Shown here: positions 1-8,195 of the stretch, piece by piece
Layout: every line of letters starts with the position of its first letter
Numbering within the stretch: the first letter of the stretch is position 1
Source: Kiloniella laminariae
Lineage (GTDB): Bacteria; Pseudomonadota; Alphaproteobacteria; Kiloniellales; Kiloniellaceae
Assembly (NCBI RefSeq): GCF_027214005.1
Contig: NZ_JAPWGY010000005.1
Coordinates: forward strand, 1-64,000
DNA: 64,000 nucleotides
Direction: 5' to 3'
Made by a program: the position numbers and the translations under genes
The notes under the pieces: generated by a model
What the model was told of the DNA's origin: nothing
Databases searched by the model: none
The model's input: the letters and a program-made list of their open reading frames with translations, nothing else

Positions 1-79
1 CGACTGGCTCGATGAGCTGCTGGCTGCCCGGGCCCGGGGAGACGCCGTATCCGGCAAGGACCTCGGTATCGAACACTAG
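1..79 (+). CDS. 3' end of an unidentified protein
   Basis: An open frame enters from the left edge and stops with TAG at 77-79, leaving 25 codons that end in SGKDLGIEH. The stop is followed 41 bases later by a strong rho-independent terminator, which supports a real gene end. The fragment is alanine-, leucine- and charge-rich, consistent with a C-terminal helix and tail. It is too short to assign to a family. Confidence 0.6.
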   Translation, partial: DWLDELLAARARGDAVSGKDLGIEH

Positions 80-120
80 GGCCAGACCTTGCCCTATCCT
101 GAAGGCTGGTTCTGATAACC

Positions 121-156
121 AAAAGCCCCGCATTCCAGACGGAAAGCGGGGCTTTT
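121..156 (+). terminator. Rho-independent terminator
   Basis: An 11-bp perfect stem (121-131 with 146-156) reads AAAAGCCCCGC / GCGGGGCTTTT around a 14-base loop. It ends in four T. It closes the gene whose stop is at 77-79. Confidence 0.85.
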
Positions 157-289
157 GTCGTTGAGAACTATCTCAGGTGAGAGCGGTGGCTCCTTCGTTG
201 ATACAGATTGTTTACCACAAATAAACTACAACTGAGATGTCGTGGTCCAGGGTATTGTCTTTGCAATGATTTACCATTGAGGCTTTAAA

Positions 290-520
290 ATGCGCCAGAG
301 AGTTTCCCTTTTTCCAGTTGTAATTACGATCGCCCTTTTGCTGGGAGCGTGCAGTGATATGTCCAAGACCCAGCAACGAGTATTGAGTGGTGGTGCTATC
401 GGAGCTGGGGTTGGTGTCGCCGGAACTGCTCTGACAGGGGGCTGTGTTACCTGTGGTGCTGTTATCGGTGGTGCTGTTGGGGCAGGGGCAGGATATCTGG
501 TTGATCTTCATAAAAAGTAA
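290..520 (+). CDS. Small glycine-zipper lipoprotein
   Basis: A 76-residue protein with a lipoprotein signal peptide and lipobox LLGAC (acylated Cys at residue 21), so it is probably anchored in the outer membrane. The rest is very rich in Gly, Ala and Val with GxxxG-type spacing (GGAIGAGVGVAG and GGAVGAGAGY), the pattern of glycine-zipper lipoproteins. Two further cysteines (CVTC) lie in the middle. No enzyme motif is present. A hairpin at 537-568 without a T-run and a terminator at 598-630 follow it. The family is recognised by composition; its exact role is unknown. Confidence 0.7.
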   Translation: MRQRVSLFPVVITIALLLGACSDMSKTQQRVLSGGAIGAGVGVAGTALTGGCVTCGAVIGGAVGAGAGYLVDLHKK

Positions 521-597
521 GCAAGACAATTCTCTGCGCATTCCGGCAGGTAAGCCCGCCGGAATGCGACAGCACTGATTTCTATTTGATAAAGTTT

Positions 598-630
598 ATG
601 GCTCCTTGATTAATTATGGAGCCATTTTTT
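598..630 (+). terminator. Terminator after the small lipoprotein gene
   Basis: An 8-bp stem ATGGCTCC (598-605) pairs with GGAGCCAT (618-625), followed by a run of six T (625-630). A second hairpin just upstream (11 bp, 537-547 with 558-568) has no T-run and may shield the 3' end of the mRNA. Confidence 0.75.
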
Positions 631-817
631 ATCTGCTGTTACTCACTTGCCGAAAAGGCGTTTCAGCTTTTAACTTCAGGTTGAGACGTTGAATTTCCTG
701 CATGTATAACGCACAGCGATTTTCAAAATCATCTCCCCCTTTTTCACAGAGTTGAAAAAATTCTTCGACAAACTGGTCTCTTATTTTCATAACCTGAAAA
801 TAATTGAGTTTACGCAT
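629..817 (-). CDS. Hypothetical small charged protein
   Basis: A 62-residue protein with no recognised domain. It is rich in Phe, Gln, Lys, Arg and Glu and has two Cys. The first part (residues 5-25) looks like an amphipathic helix. A GGGAG ribosome-binding site lies about 8 bases before the ATG, which is the main reason to accept it as real. Its stop codon overlaps the T-run of the facing terminator. Function unknown. Confidence 0.5.
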   Translation of the reverse strand: MRKLNYFQVMKIRDQFVEEFFQLCEKGGDDFENRCALYMQEIQRLNLKLKAETPFRQVSNSR

Positions 818-1017
818 GGCTCATCTCCCAAATTTTAAATGAAGAAGAGACGAGGATTGCATTGCTGTTACAATTTGAGCTTGTGAAAATTTGCCCTTGG
901 TCAAATGAATTTCTGTTAAAACAGCTGACGTAGGCAGAAGATGAACGTCAACAGGGAGTTGCACTTGGAGAATAAGTGTTCAGAAAAAATCGCTGACAAA
1001 CGTGTTTGGGAAAAGAG

Positions 1018-1107
1018 TGGCGGAAGGTCAGGGATTCGAACCCTGGAAGGGCTTGCACCCTTGCCGGTTTTCAAGACCGGTGCATTCAACCGCTCTGCCA
1101 ACCTTCC
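1018..1107 (-). tRNA. tRNA-Ser (anticodon UGA)
   Basis: The minus strand folds as a class II tRNA of 90 bases. The acceptor stem is GGAAGGT with ACCTTCC, the discriminator is G, and CCA is encoded (TGG at 1018-1020 on plus). The anticodon loop is CTTGAAA (anticodon TGA). A long variable arm (AAGGGTGCAAGCCCTT region) and the T-loop GTTCGAATC are present. Serine identity follows from the anticodon and the long variable arm. Confidence 0.97.
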
Positions 1108-1298
1108 GCATATGAACGACAATTTGTCATTCGTCTGTCGAAACAGTTAGATCACGTCCGACAATTGAGTCAGGGGTAATCTTGTTTCGTCGGGCATTGA
1201 ATTATCTTTATTCACTTCGCCTGTCAAATGCTTAGATGATAAAAAGCGATTATTTTTTTAGGAAAGACCAGGGCCGTTTTGTTTTACAAGCCTGAAGA

Positions 1299-1640
1299 TT
1301 ATTTGTTTGCAGATTTCTCGGCAGTTTTTTTCTGACGCTTGTTTCCGGTACGCTTGATCATTTCAGTGATCTCGACACAAAGACGATCGTCTTTGATCAT
1401 GACTTCGCCGCGGGCAATCATTTGGTCGTTGATACTTATGTCAATGGTATCACCAATATATTTGTCCAGCTCGACGACGGCACCTCGACCCATTTTCAAC
1501 AGCTGGCTGACCGGCATTTGTGCTGTGCCGAGTATGGCTGAAACTTCCAGCCCGACGCCGTGGATTGCGGGAGGCTCGGTGTCCGAGGGATTTTTGCGGA
1601 CATCATCGACTGAATTTTTTGTGGTTTCTTCGCCGGGCAT
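1299..1640 (-). CDS. fliN: FliN-like flagellar switch protein (SpoA/C-ring domain)
   Basis: A 113-residue protein. Its residues from about 28 to 95 match the SpoA (surface presentation of antigens) fold of FliN, the C-ring protein of the flagellar motor. Visible family motifs are the VSAILGTAQMPVSQLLKMGRG stretch, the acidic-hydrophobic VVELDKYIGDTIDISIND segment, and ARGEVMIKDDRLCVEITEM. The first 27 residues are charged and the C-terminus is very basic (KRQKKTAEK). No other flagellar structural gene is in the window. It follows a PilZ gene by 61 bases on the same strand. A SpoA protein of another secretion system is possible but less likely. Confidence 0.8.
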   Translation of the reverse strand: MPGEETTKNSVDDVRKNPSDTEPPAIHGVGLEVSAILGTAQMPVSQLLKMGRGAVVELDKYIGDTIDISINDQMIARGEVMIKDDRLCVEITEMIKRTGNKRQKKTAEKSANK

Positions 1641-1701
1641 AAAGCGAGCTCTCTAACTATGTGATCTGAAACGTTTTACAGGATACGCTTGCTTCAAGCA
1701 G

Positions 1702-2040
1702 TTAGCTATCAAAATAATTAGCAAGTTTCACACGGGTTTCTTTGTCCATCTCGACAAATGCACCTGCAAGTATTTGTTTTTCCTCGTCAACACGAACGAT
1801 GATGGCGCTGCATTGGAAGTCTATTGTGGTATCATCAAGTTGTAGGTGAAACTCAATATTCGGCCTGTCTCCGCGTAAAAGGGGACCTCGGTAACCTGTA
1901 ACGGCAAAGCCACTTGAGCTCCAGTTTTCGAGGACGTAGGTATAACCATCCAGCGTAATATGGCCTATCAAGCCAAATTCACGCCCTTCACGCCTGACTT
2001 CCGGTTTTCCGAAGAGCTTATCCAGCAGGGTTTTGATCAT
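1702..2040 (-). CDS. PilZ-domain protein (probable c-di-GMP binding)
   Basis: A 112-residue protein that is almost only a PilZ domain. It has both parts of the c-di-GMP signature: RxxxR as RREGR (residues 16-20) and the NxSxxG motif in ENWSSSGF. It is encoded just upstream of the FliN-like gene, on the same strand with a 61-base gap, so the two are probably co-transcribed. PilZ proteins of the YcgR type act on flagellar motors when c-di-GMP is high. A motor role here is inferred from the neighbour, not shown. There is no signal peptide or membrane segment, so it should be cytoplasmic. Confidence 0.8.
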   Translation of the reverse strand: MIKTLLDKLFGKPEVRREGREFGLIGHITLDGYTYVLENWSSSGFAVTGYRGPLLRGDRPNIEFHLQLDDTTIDFQCSAIIVRVDEEKQILAGAFVEMDKETRVKLANYFDS

Positions 2041-2190
2041 GCTGAGGTTGATCCTTAAGAGTAAGCGATAGAGGCTTTGTTCAATTGTCAGTCCTAAAGT
2101 CTCACAAAAGAGAAAACAAGTTCTTAACCGTATGTTTGTTTTTCCCTGTTATCCTCGATGCTCGTTCGGGTTTATGGTTGCTGTGGTATT

Positions 2191-2631
2191 ATGGTTGCAA
2201 AAATGACAAAAAAACGGGTGGCTGCTCTGCTCTGTGCTCTGGTTTTAGCTGTGCCGGCGGCTTCCTATGCCCAGTCAGCCTATATGACACCCAATAGCAT
2301 TGTCAGAAAACCGCTCCTGAAGCCGGGACTCAGTTCATCTCTTCCTAAAAGGGAACCTTATCTGGGGAGCCGACTGCTTTATAAAACGACAGATACCCTG
2401 GATAATATTTTTATTAATGATGCCGGTCTCAGCCGGGCATGTCAGCGGGGACGTTTTCTGCAGGTCAAGGAGATGCAATATATCGCTGTTGTTGACGGGC
2501 GAAAATATGGCGCGGCACTTTATCGCCCGAACATGATTCATGACCCAAAAAACCTCGCGGACAAGGACCGGATTTACCTGTTCAAGTCCCAGGGGACATC
2601 AAACTGCCAGGTTTTTCACAAGCTGATATAA
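2191..2631 (+). CDS. Exported protein of unknown function
   Basis: A protein of about 146 residues with a clear Sec signal peptide (basic MTKKR, a Leu/Ala/Val core, then ASYA before QSA). The mature part has two Cys (RACQRG and SNCQVF) that could form a disulfide in the periplasm. A segment reading IAVVDGRKYGAALYRPN resembles a small beta-rich fold. The ATG at 2191 and the in-frame ATG at 2203 are both possible starts and neither has a strong ribosome-binding site. I do not recognise the family. Confidence 0.6.
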   Translation: MVAKMTKKRVAALLCALVLAVPAASYAQSAYMTPNSIVRKPLLKPGLSSSLPKREPYLGSRLLYKTTDTLDNIFINDAGLSRACQRGRFLQVKEMQYIAVVDGRKYGAALYRPNMIHDPKNLADKDRIYLFKSQGTSNCQVFHKLI

Positions 2632-2753
2632 TTTTGACACAATCTTTTGGGAATGCTTCGGGTAATTCATGATGGAATTTACCTGACACAATCGTCTATG
2701 GTTGGCCCGTCGAAGATCTATTGTCAGCAACTTTCTGCGATTCGGAGCCTGTT

Positions 2754-4007
2754 TTGTTTCCAACCTTGCGTCATGTTATCCGTCCTGTAATCTCAGGCGG
2801 GTTTTTTATATCTCTGGTCCTGTCGACGGCGGTTTGTGCTGAAGGAACTTCTCCTGCAGTTCCTGTGGCTGAATCTGTTCAGGCACAGTCATTCGAGCAA
2901 TGGCTGACCGAATTCAAAAGTGAAGCCAGAACAAAAGGAATATCCGACAAGACGCTCGAGGAAAGTTTTCGAGGGGTCCAGCCAATCCCCCAAATTATCG
3001 AGTACGATCGTCGGCAGCCCGAATTCACGCGAACATTCTGGTCATACCTTGACCGGGCTGTGGACCCGACCCGAATAAAAAAAGCCCAGGAACTGGAACA
3101 AAAACACAGAGTATTGCTGGATCAGATCAGCCAGAAATACGGCGTTCAAAAACGTTTCTTGCTTGCCTTCTGGGGGCTTGAAAGTAATTTTGGAGAACAT
3201 ACCGGAGGGTTTTCTGTCATTGCGGCAAATGCGACCCTGGCCTATGACACCCGCAGAAGTGAGTTTTTCCGTACGCAGTTACTGGAAGCTTTGAAAATTG
3301 TTCAAGCAGGGCATATCTCGGCAGACAGGATGACGGGATCCTGGGCCGGAGCAATGGGACACCTGCAATTTATTCCTTCGACCTATACCAGATATGCCGT
3401 TGATGAGAACGGGGATGGACGTCAGGATATCTGGCAAAGTTTACCCGATGTTTTTGGATCTGCAGCGAATTATCTTGGACAAATTGGCTGGACGGATAAG
3501 TACACCTGGGGCAGGGAGGTACAATTACCCTCTGATTTTAACTGGGATCTTGCCGGACTTGAAACAAATTTACCTCTTGCGGAGTGGCAGATTCAGGGAG
3601 TGAGAAGTATTGATGGAACGAATTTGCCTGACGCCATGATTGAAGCCTCTTTGATCCTCCCTGCAGGGCATAAAGGGCCTGCATTCCTTGTGTACAGCAA
3701 TTATAGAAAGATACTGAACTGGAACCGGTCAATACTTTACGCCATAGCTGTTGGGCACCTCTCTGACAGAATTGCAGGAGCAGGTCCCTTGCAAACGGTT
3801 CGGCAGCAGGATGAGCGGGCATTGCACCGGAGTGAAGTCGAGGAAATTCAAAGCTTATTGGCGAAACTGGGGTTCGATGTCGGCGAACCCGACGGTATTG
3901 TCGGACAAAAAACCCGCGAGGGGATTCGGGCATACCAGAAAAAGGTTGGTCTTCCCGGGGATGGCTATCCAGATGAAGAACTGTTAAACAAGCTTCGGGC
4001 TTCATGA
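2754..4007 (+). CDS. mltB: Lytic murein transglycosylase (MltB family) with peptidoglycan-binding domain
   Basis: Cleaves the MurNAc-GlcNAc bond of peptidoglycan to give 1,6-anhydro ends. The family core covers most of the protein: FWGLESNFGEHTGG carries the catalytic Glu, followed by GSWAGAMGHLQFIPSTY and DENGDGRQDIW. The last 60 residues form a PG_binding_1 domain (IQSLLAKLGFDVGEPDG ... TREGIRAYQ). I chose TTG at 2754 because GGAG lies 6 bases upstream and the product starts with a compact signal peptide. A TTG at 2721 would add 11 residues. No ATG is available, so the start is non-standard either way. Followed by rlpA and a D,D-carboxypeptidase, making a cell-wall group. Confidence 0.9.
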   Translation: MFPTLRHVIRPVISGGFFISLVLSTAVCAEGTSPAVPVAESVQAQSFEQWLTEFKSEARTKGISDKTLEESFRGVQPIPQIIEYDRRQPEFTRTFWSYLDRAVDPTRIKKAQELEQKHRVLLDQISQKYGVQKRFLLAFWGLESNFGEHTGGFSVIAANATLAYDTRRSEFFRTQLLEALKIVQAGHISADRMTGSWAGAMGHLQFIPSTYTRYAVDENGDGRQDIWQSLPDVFGSAANYLGQIGWTDKYTWGREVQLPSDFNWDLAGLETNLPLAEWQIQGVRSIDGTNLPDAMIEASLILPAGHKGPAFLVYSNYRKILNWNRSILYAIAVGHLSDRIAGAGPLQTVRQQDERALHRSEVEEIQSLLAKLGFDVGEPDGIVGQKTREGIRAYQKKVGLPGDGYPDEELLNKLRAS

Positions 4008-4121
4008 CAGTTGGACGGTTTAAAAAACAACTCAACTATGCCAGACTGATGAAGACGTCAGTCTGGGCTGAATGGAAGTGATGAAAACTGACAAAAGAAT
4101 TGCAGTGTTACGGGGGGCTCA

Positions 4122-5102
4122 ATGCGCTTTGCTAAATTACACATCATAAGTGCCTTTTTTGTTGCTCTGGCAATAGGCCTTGCAGGGTGTGCTGAGATTG
4201 AACTGGCATCACATGCAACAAAACAGATTGCTAAGCCTGATGAAGGTAAGCCAGCCGGACGTTATAAGGTTGGATCGCCGTATCAGGTAAAAAACCTCTG
4301 GTACTATCCGGCGGTGGACTATGATTACAGCGAAACAGGTATTGCTTCTTGGTATGGTCCCGGATTTGATGGCAAACTGACAGCAAATGGCGAGCAGTAC
4401 GATCAGGAGGCCCTGACCGCGGCACATCGTACCCTGCCGATGCCATCATTGATCCGGGTTACGAATCTCGGTAACGGGCGATCGATCAAACTCAGGGTTA
4501 ATGATCGGGGGCCTTTTTCCAACAGCCGTATTCTTGATGTCTCTCGCCGTGCAGCTCAGCTGTTAGGCTTTGAGCTGGCTGGGACAGCGAAGGTTCGGGT
4601 TGAAATCCTGGAAGAGGAAAGCCGTCAGCTTGCTGCTCTTTCCCAGGATAAAGATCTTACAGCTTATAAAGCAGAGATTGCTTCAAGTGAAACGTCGACA
4701 CGCGGAGCGCCGACAGAAACGGTCATTGCCGAGCCACTTGATGCTCCTTCTTCAGGAGGAGCGGCTGTACAGCAACCTTTATCGCCCTCACCACCCCGGA
4801 TACAAGCCGAGCCAGTTACTTATAATTCCGCCTATAACCCTGATGGAGTTGTTACACAAATTCCGGTCGCAGAGACCGGAATTTTTGTTCAGGCGGGATC
4901 TTTCTTGCAGCTACACAATGCGGACCGTCTCCGTGTGAAACTTTCTTCACTTGGAACTGCTCAGGTCGCCAATGCTGCGGTTAACCAACAGACATTTTAC
5001 CGGGTGAGGCTGGGGCCACTGACAACGGTGGATGAAGCAGACAAGTTGCTTCAGGTTTTACACGATAACGGCTATACCGATGCGCGGGTTGTTGTCGAAT
5101 AA
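4122..5102 (+). CDS. rlpA: RlpA-family lipoprotein / septal lytic transglycosylase with SPOR domain
   Basis: An outer-membrane lipoprotein of 326 residues. The lipobox LAGC places the acylated Cys at residue 23. The double-psi beta-barrel domain (about 70-165) shows the family motifs ASWYGPGFDGKLTANGE, LTAAHRTLPMPS and RVNDRGPF. A Pro/Ser/Ala-rich linker leads to a C-terminal SPOR domain (GIFVQAGSFLQLHNADRL to the end), which binds glycan strands stripped of stem peptides at the division site. RlpA proteins cleave such naked glycans. It sits between mltB and a D,D-carboxypeptidase. Confidence 0.93.
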   Translation: MRFAKLHIISAFFVALAIGLAGCAEIELASHATKQIAKPDEGKPAGRYKVGSPYQVKNLWYYPAVDYDYSETGIASWYGPGFDGKLTANGEQYDQEALTAAHRTLPMPSLIRVTNLGNGRSIKLRVNDRGPFSNSRILDVSRRAAQLLGFELAGTAKVRVEILEEESRQLAALSQDKDLTAYKAEIASSETSTRGAPTETVIAEPLDAPSSGGAAVQQPLSPSPPRIQAEPVTYNSAYNPDGVVTQIPVAETGIFVQAGSFLQLHNADRLRVKLSSLGTAQVANAAVNQQTFYRVRLGPLTTVDEADKLLQVLHDNGYTDARVVVE

Positions 5103-5213
5103 TAATAACCATTGATATCGGCCCTATTCACGGCATATTTTCTCATTATTGATGATCGAGAGATTGATTCTCTATTGGTCGGACTTTCAAAATATCAGGT
5201 GCTAACTGTGCTC

Positions 5214-6380
5214 ATGAAAAACAGAACAAATTTCCACAAAATCAATTTCCGTCGTGCGATGAAGTCTCTGTTGCTGGGATCGGCCTGCTTGCTTGCTGCA
5301 ATCCAGCCTGGGCAGGCAATCGACACCTTGGCACGAGAAGCCTATCTGGTCGATTATACAACCAAAACAGTGTTGCTTGATAAAAATGGTGACCAGTCGA
5401 TGCCGCCGGCTTCTATGAGCAAGATCATGACGGCATATATGGTTTTCGAACGTCTGAAAGATGGTCGCTTATCCCTGGATAACAAGCTTGCTGTCAGTGA
5501 AAAAGCCTGGCGCAAGGGCGGATCGAAAATGTTTGTTGAAGTCGGTAATCAGGTTTCGATCCATGACCTTCTGCGCGGGATAATTGTTCAGTCCGGTAAT
5601 GACGCCTGTATCGTTGTCGCTGAGGGGCTTGGAGGAACAGAAGAGAACTTTGCGGCGGAAATGACAACAAAGGGCAGAGAGATCGGTCTGGAAAACAGTA
5701 CTTTTGTGAACGCCACAGGCTGGCCAGATCCGGATCAGCGTATGACTGCCAAGGATTTGGCGACACTTGCTGATCGGATTATTACGGATTTTCCTGAATA
5801 TTATGACGTCTATTCGGAAAAATCCTTCACCTGGGCCGGAATAACCCAGGGAAATCGCAATCCGCTTCTTTATAAGAATATCGGTTCGGATGGGCTGAAA
5901 ACAGGCCATACAGAAGAAGCCGGATACGGATTGACGGCATCTGCTGTGCAGGGGGATCGACGGATTATTCTTGTTGTGAATGGCCTGTCGAGCCTGAAAG
6001 AAAGAGCGGAGGAATCTGAGCGCCTGGTATCATGGGCATTTCGTGAGTTTGATAATTTTAATCTGTTTAGTGCTGGTGAAGTGGTTGAGACCGCAGATGT
6101 CTGGCTGGGCAAGGAAGAGAGTATTGATCTGGTTCCCCAGGAAGACCTTTTGCTTACATTGCCCCGGAATGCCAAAAACAGTATGAAGGCGACCGTAAGC
6201 TATCTCGGTCCTATCCAGACTCCGATCGAAAAAGGAGAACGTCTGGCGACACTTCGCATCGAGGCTGCAGATATTGAACCCGTTGAAATTCCTTTGGTTG
6301 CGGCAAACTCTGTCGACAGACAAGGTGGCTTTGGCCGAATTATGTCTGCTTTGAATTATTTGATCTTTGGCAAGTCTTAG
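5214..6380 (+). CDS. dacC: D-alanyl-D-alanine carboxypeptidase (PBP5/6 family)
   Basis: A serine-type D,D-carboxypeptidase that removes the terminal D-Ala from stem peptides in the periplasm. All three active-site motifs are present: SMSK (catalytic Ser about residue 67), SGN (in VQSGNDACIV) and KTG (GLKTGHTEEAGYG). The C-terminal third is the beta-rich PBP5_C domain. The start at ATG 5214 gives a basic n-region and a signal peptide ending near QPGQA. GTG at 5208 has a better-spaced AGGTG and would add two residues; longer upstream starts lack the signal-peptide shape. tmk starts three bases after the stop, so the two are probably transcribed together. Confidence 0.93.
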   Translation: MKNRTNFHKINFRRAMKSLLLGSACLLAAIQPGQAIDTLAREAYLVDYTTKTVLLDKNGDQSMPPASMSKIMTAYMVFERLKDGRLSLDNKLAVSEKAWRKGGSKMFVEVGNQVSIHDLLRGIIVQSGNDACIVVAEGLGGTEENFAAEMTTKGREIGLENSTFVNATGWPDPDQRMTAKDLATLADRIITDFPEYYDVYSEKSFTWAGITQGNRNPLLYKNIGSDGLKTGHTEEAGYGLTASAVQGDRRIILVVNGLSSLKERAEESERLVSWAFREFDNFNLFSAGEVVETADVWLGKEESIDLVPQEDLLLTLPRNAKNSMKATVSYLGPIQTPIEKGERLATLRIEAADIEPVEIPLVAANSVDRQGGFGRIMSALNYLIFGKS

Positions 6381-6382
6381 GG

Positions 6383-7033
6383 ATGCGACAGGGGATTTTT
6401 ATCTCGCTTGAAGGCGGCGAAGGGGCAGGGAAAAGCACTCAGTTGCGCAGGCTGTCGGATCGTTTGTCGCAAACAGGAATCAAAAACATCTGCACACGTG
6501 AACCCGGCGGTACGGCCGGAGCAGAAGAAATCAGAAATCTTCTGGTTCGGGGCGATGCGGCCCGCTGGACCCCCAAAACCGAGGCTCTTTTGATGTATGC
6601 TGCCCGACAAGAGCATGTCGAGGAGGTTATTAAGCCTGCCCTGGCAAGGGGGCAGTGGGTACTTTGCGACAGATTTGCCGATTCCTCCATGGCGTATCAG
6701 GGTATTGGGCACGGTCTTGGAATTGACAGGATTGCGGCCTTAAATCAGTGGGTTCTGGAGGGTTTTCAACCTGACATGACGCTGATTTTGGATCTGCCTG
6801 TTTCAGTAGGCTTATCCAGAACTGAGGGTCACGCGGTTGGGGAAAACCGGTTTGAGGGGATGGACGTTGCGTTTCACGAAAGAATGCGTCAGGGATTTCT
6901 CTCTATTGCCAGGGCGAACCCTGAACGTTGTACAGTGATTGATGCGACAACATCAGCCGAGGTTGTTGCTGAAAATATCTGGAATGCAGTCGTCGCCAAA
7001 ACAGCAAAAGCCAATCCTGAACTGGAGAGTTGA
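6383..7033 (+). CDS. tmk: Thymidylate kinase
   Basis: Phosphorylates dTMP to dTDP with ATP. The P-loop is GGEGAGKST near the N-terminus, TREPGGT follows, and DRFADSSMAYQG is the conserved DR(Y/F)xxSxxAYQ motif. Length 216 is normal for the family. The next gene, holB, starts three bases after its stop, the tmk-holB order common in proteobacteria. Confidence 0.97.
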   Translation: MRQGIFISLEGGEGAGKSTQLRRLSDRLSQTGIKNICTREPGGTAGAEEIRNLLVRGDAARWTPKTEALLMYAARQEHVEEVIKPALARGQWVLCDRFADSSMAYQGIGHGLGIDRIAALNQWVLEGFQPDMTLILDLPVSVGLSRTEGHAVGENRFEGMDVAFHERMRQGFLSIARANPERCTVIDATTSAEVVAENIWNAVVAKTAKANPELES

Positions 7034-7036
7034 TCT

Positions 7037-8152
7037 GTGGCCAAATCTGCCAAACCCCGCCCGGAAGATACAGGCCCGTCCCCCCTTCATCCCCGTAACA
7101 GCAATGAGCTTTTCGGCCACAGTGGCGCAGAAGAGGTGTTGTTACAGGCCTATAATTCGGGGCGTTTGCCCCATGCCTGGATGCTGACTGGCCCCCGGGG
7201 GATTGGCAAGGCAACCCTGGCATATCGTTTCGCCCGCTTTCTAATGAATGAGAATCCTGACGCGGGCGGCGGAGAGCTTTTTGGAGGAAGTGCTGCTCCA
7301 ACATCTCTTGGTGTAAATGCAGAGAGCCCTGTATCGCGACGGGTTTCCACGGGATCTCATGGTGATCTTGTCACACTGGAGCTCAGTCCGGATGACAAAG
7401 GGAAAATGCGCTCAAATATTCCTGTTGAGGATGTGCGAAAGATTGTCAACTTTACCCATAAAACCTCAATAGAAGGGGGGTGGCGAGTTGTGATTGTCGA
7501 TGCTGTTGAGGAAATGAATAACAGCGCGGCTAATGCATTGCTCAAGGTTCTTGAAGAGCCTCCTGAAAAAACTGTTTTGCTTTTGGTCAGTCATCTACCT
7601 GGGCAGATCTTGCAAACCATACACTCTCGCTGCTGCCATCTGCCTCTTACAGTTCTTGATGAAAAACAAGTTATTGTGTTGTTACAGGAGAAAGCATCCG
7701 AAATTTCTGACTCAGATGCTTTGCAGCTTGCGCGACTTTCGGAAGGAAGTGTCGGGAAGGCTCTGGATCTATGGCAGAGTGGGGGGCTGGATTTTTATCG
7801 CGAGATGATCGAGTTGTTGGGAACCCTGCCGCGGCTTGATATTGCACGCCTCTATGCTTTTGCAGATAAACTGTCCGTTGCGGATCCTCTTGCTTTCAAA
7901 ACAGGTATGGAACTTTTTCTCTGGTGGCTGGCCCGATTGATCAAGCTTGCCGGAAAGGGCAAAGTTGCTGAAATGGTATTGCCTGGCGAAGAGAAACTGA
8001 TCGCGTCATTAATTGAAAGGCATGGTCTTGCGCAATGGCTCGGCCTGTGGGAGAAGTGCTCGACGAATTATGCCCGTGCCACACGTGCTAATCTGGACAA
8101 GAAGCAAGTGGTTGTGACAACCTTTATGGAGCTCCAATCCCACCTGTCCTGA
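7037..8152 (+). CDS. holB: DNA polymerase III subunit delta'
   Basis: Clamp-loader subunit of the replicative polymerase, 371 residues. The N-terminal AAA+ domain contains the Walker A-like GPRGIGKAT and the region SAANALLKVLEEPPEKT, which carries the SRC-like motif downstream (HSRCCHLPL). GTG start. It lies between tmk and metG, followed by tatD, the standard alphaproteobacterial arrangement. The extra Gly/Ser-rich segment after the P-loop (about residues 75-110) is typical of alphaproteobacterial HolB. Confidence 0.93.
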   Translation: MAKSAKPRPEDTGPSPLHPRNSNELFGHSGAEEVLLQAYNSGRLPHAWMLTGPRGIGKATLAYRFARFLMNENPDAGGGELFGGSAAPTSLGVNAESPVSRRVSTGSHGDLVTLELSPDDKGKMRSNIPVEDVRKIVNFTHKTSIEGGWRVVIVDAVEEMNNSAANALLKVLEEPPEKTVLLLVSHLPGQILQTIHSRCCHLPLTVLDEKQVIVLLQEKASEISDSDALQLARLSEGSVGKALDLWQSGGLDFYREMIELLGTLPRLDIARLYAFADKLSVADPLAFKTGMELFLWWLARLIKLAGKGKVAEMVLPGEEKLIASLIERHGLAQWLGLWEKCSTNYARATRANLDKKQVVVTTFMELQSHLS

Positions 8153-8195
8153 TAAACTCCTGTGTGGCCGGCTGTGCTGGTATCAGGAGTTATTG

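Noticed and set aside
941-1150. A 69-codon plus-strand frame with the motif GGRSGIRTLEGLAPLPVFKTGAF
   Set aside because: It is the complement of tRNA-Ser; such frames are a well-known artefact of tRNA genes.
3538-4035. A 165-codon minus-strand frame under mltB
   Set aside because: Antisense shadow of the peptidoglycan-binding part of mltB, with no domain and no ribosome-binding site.
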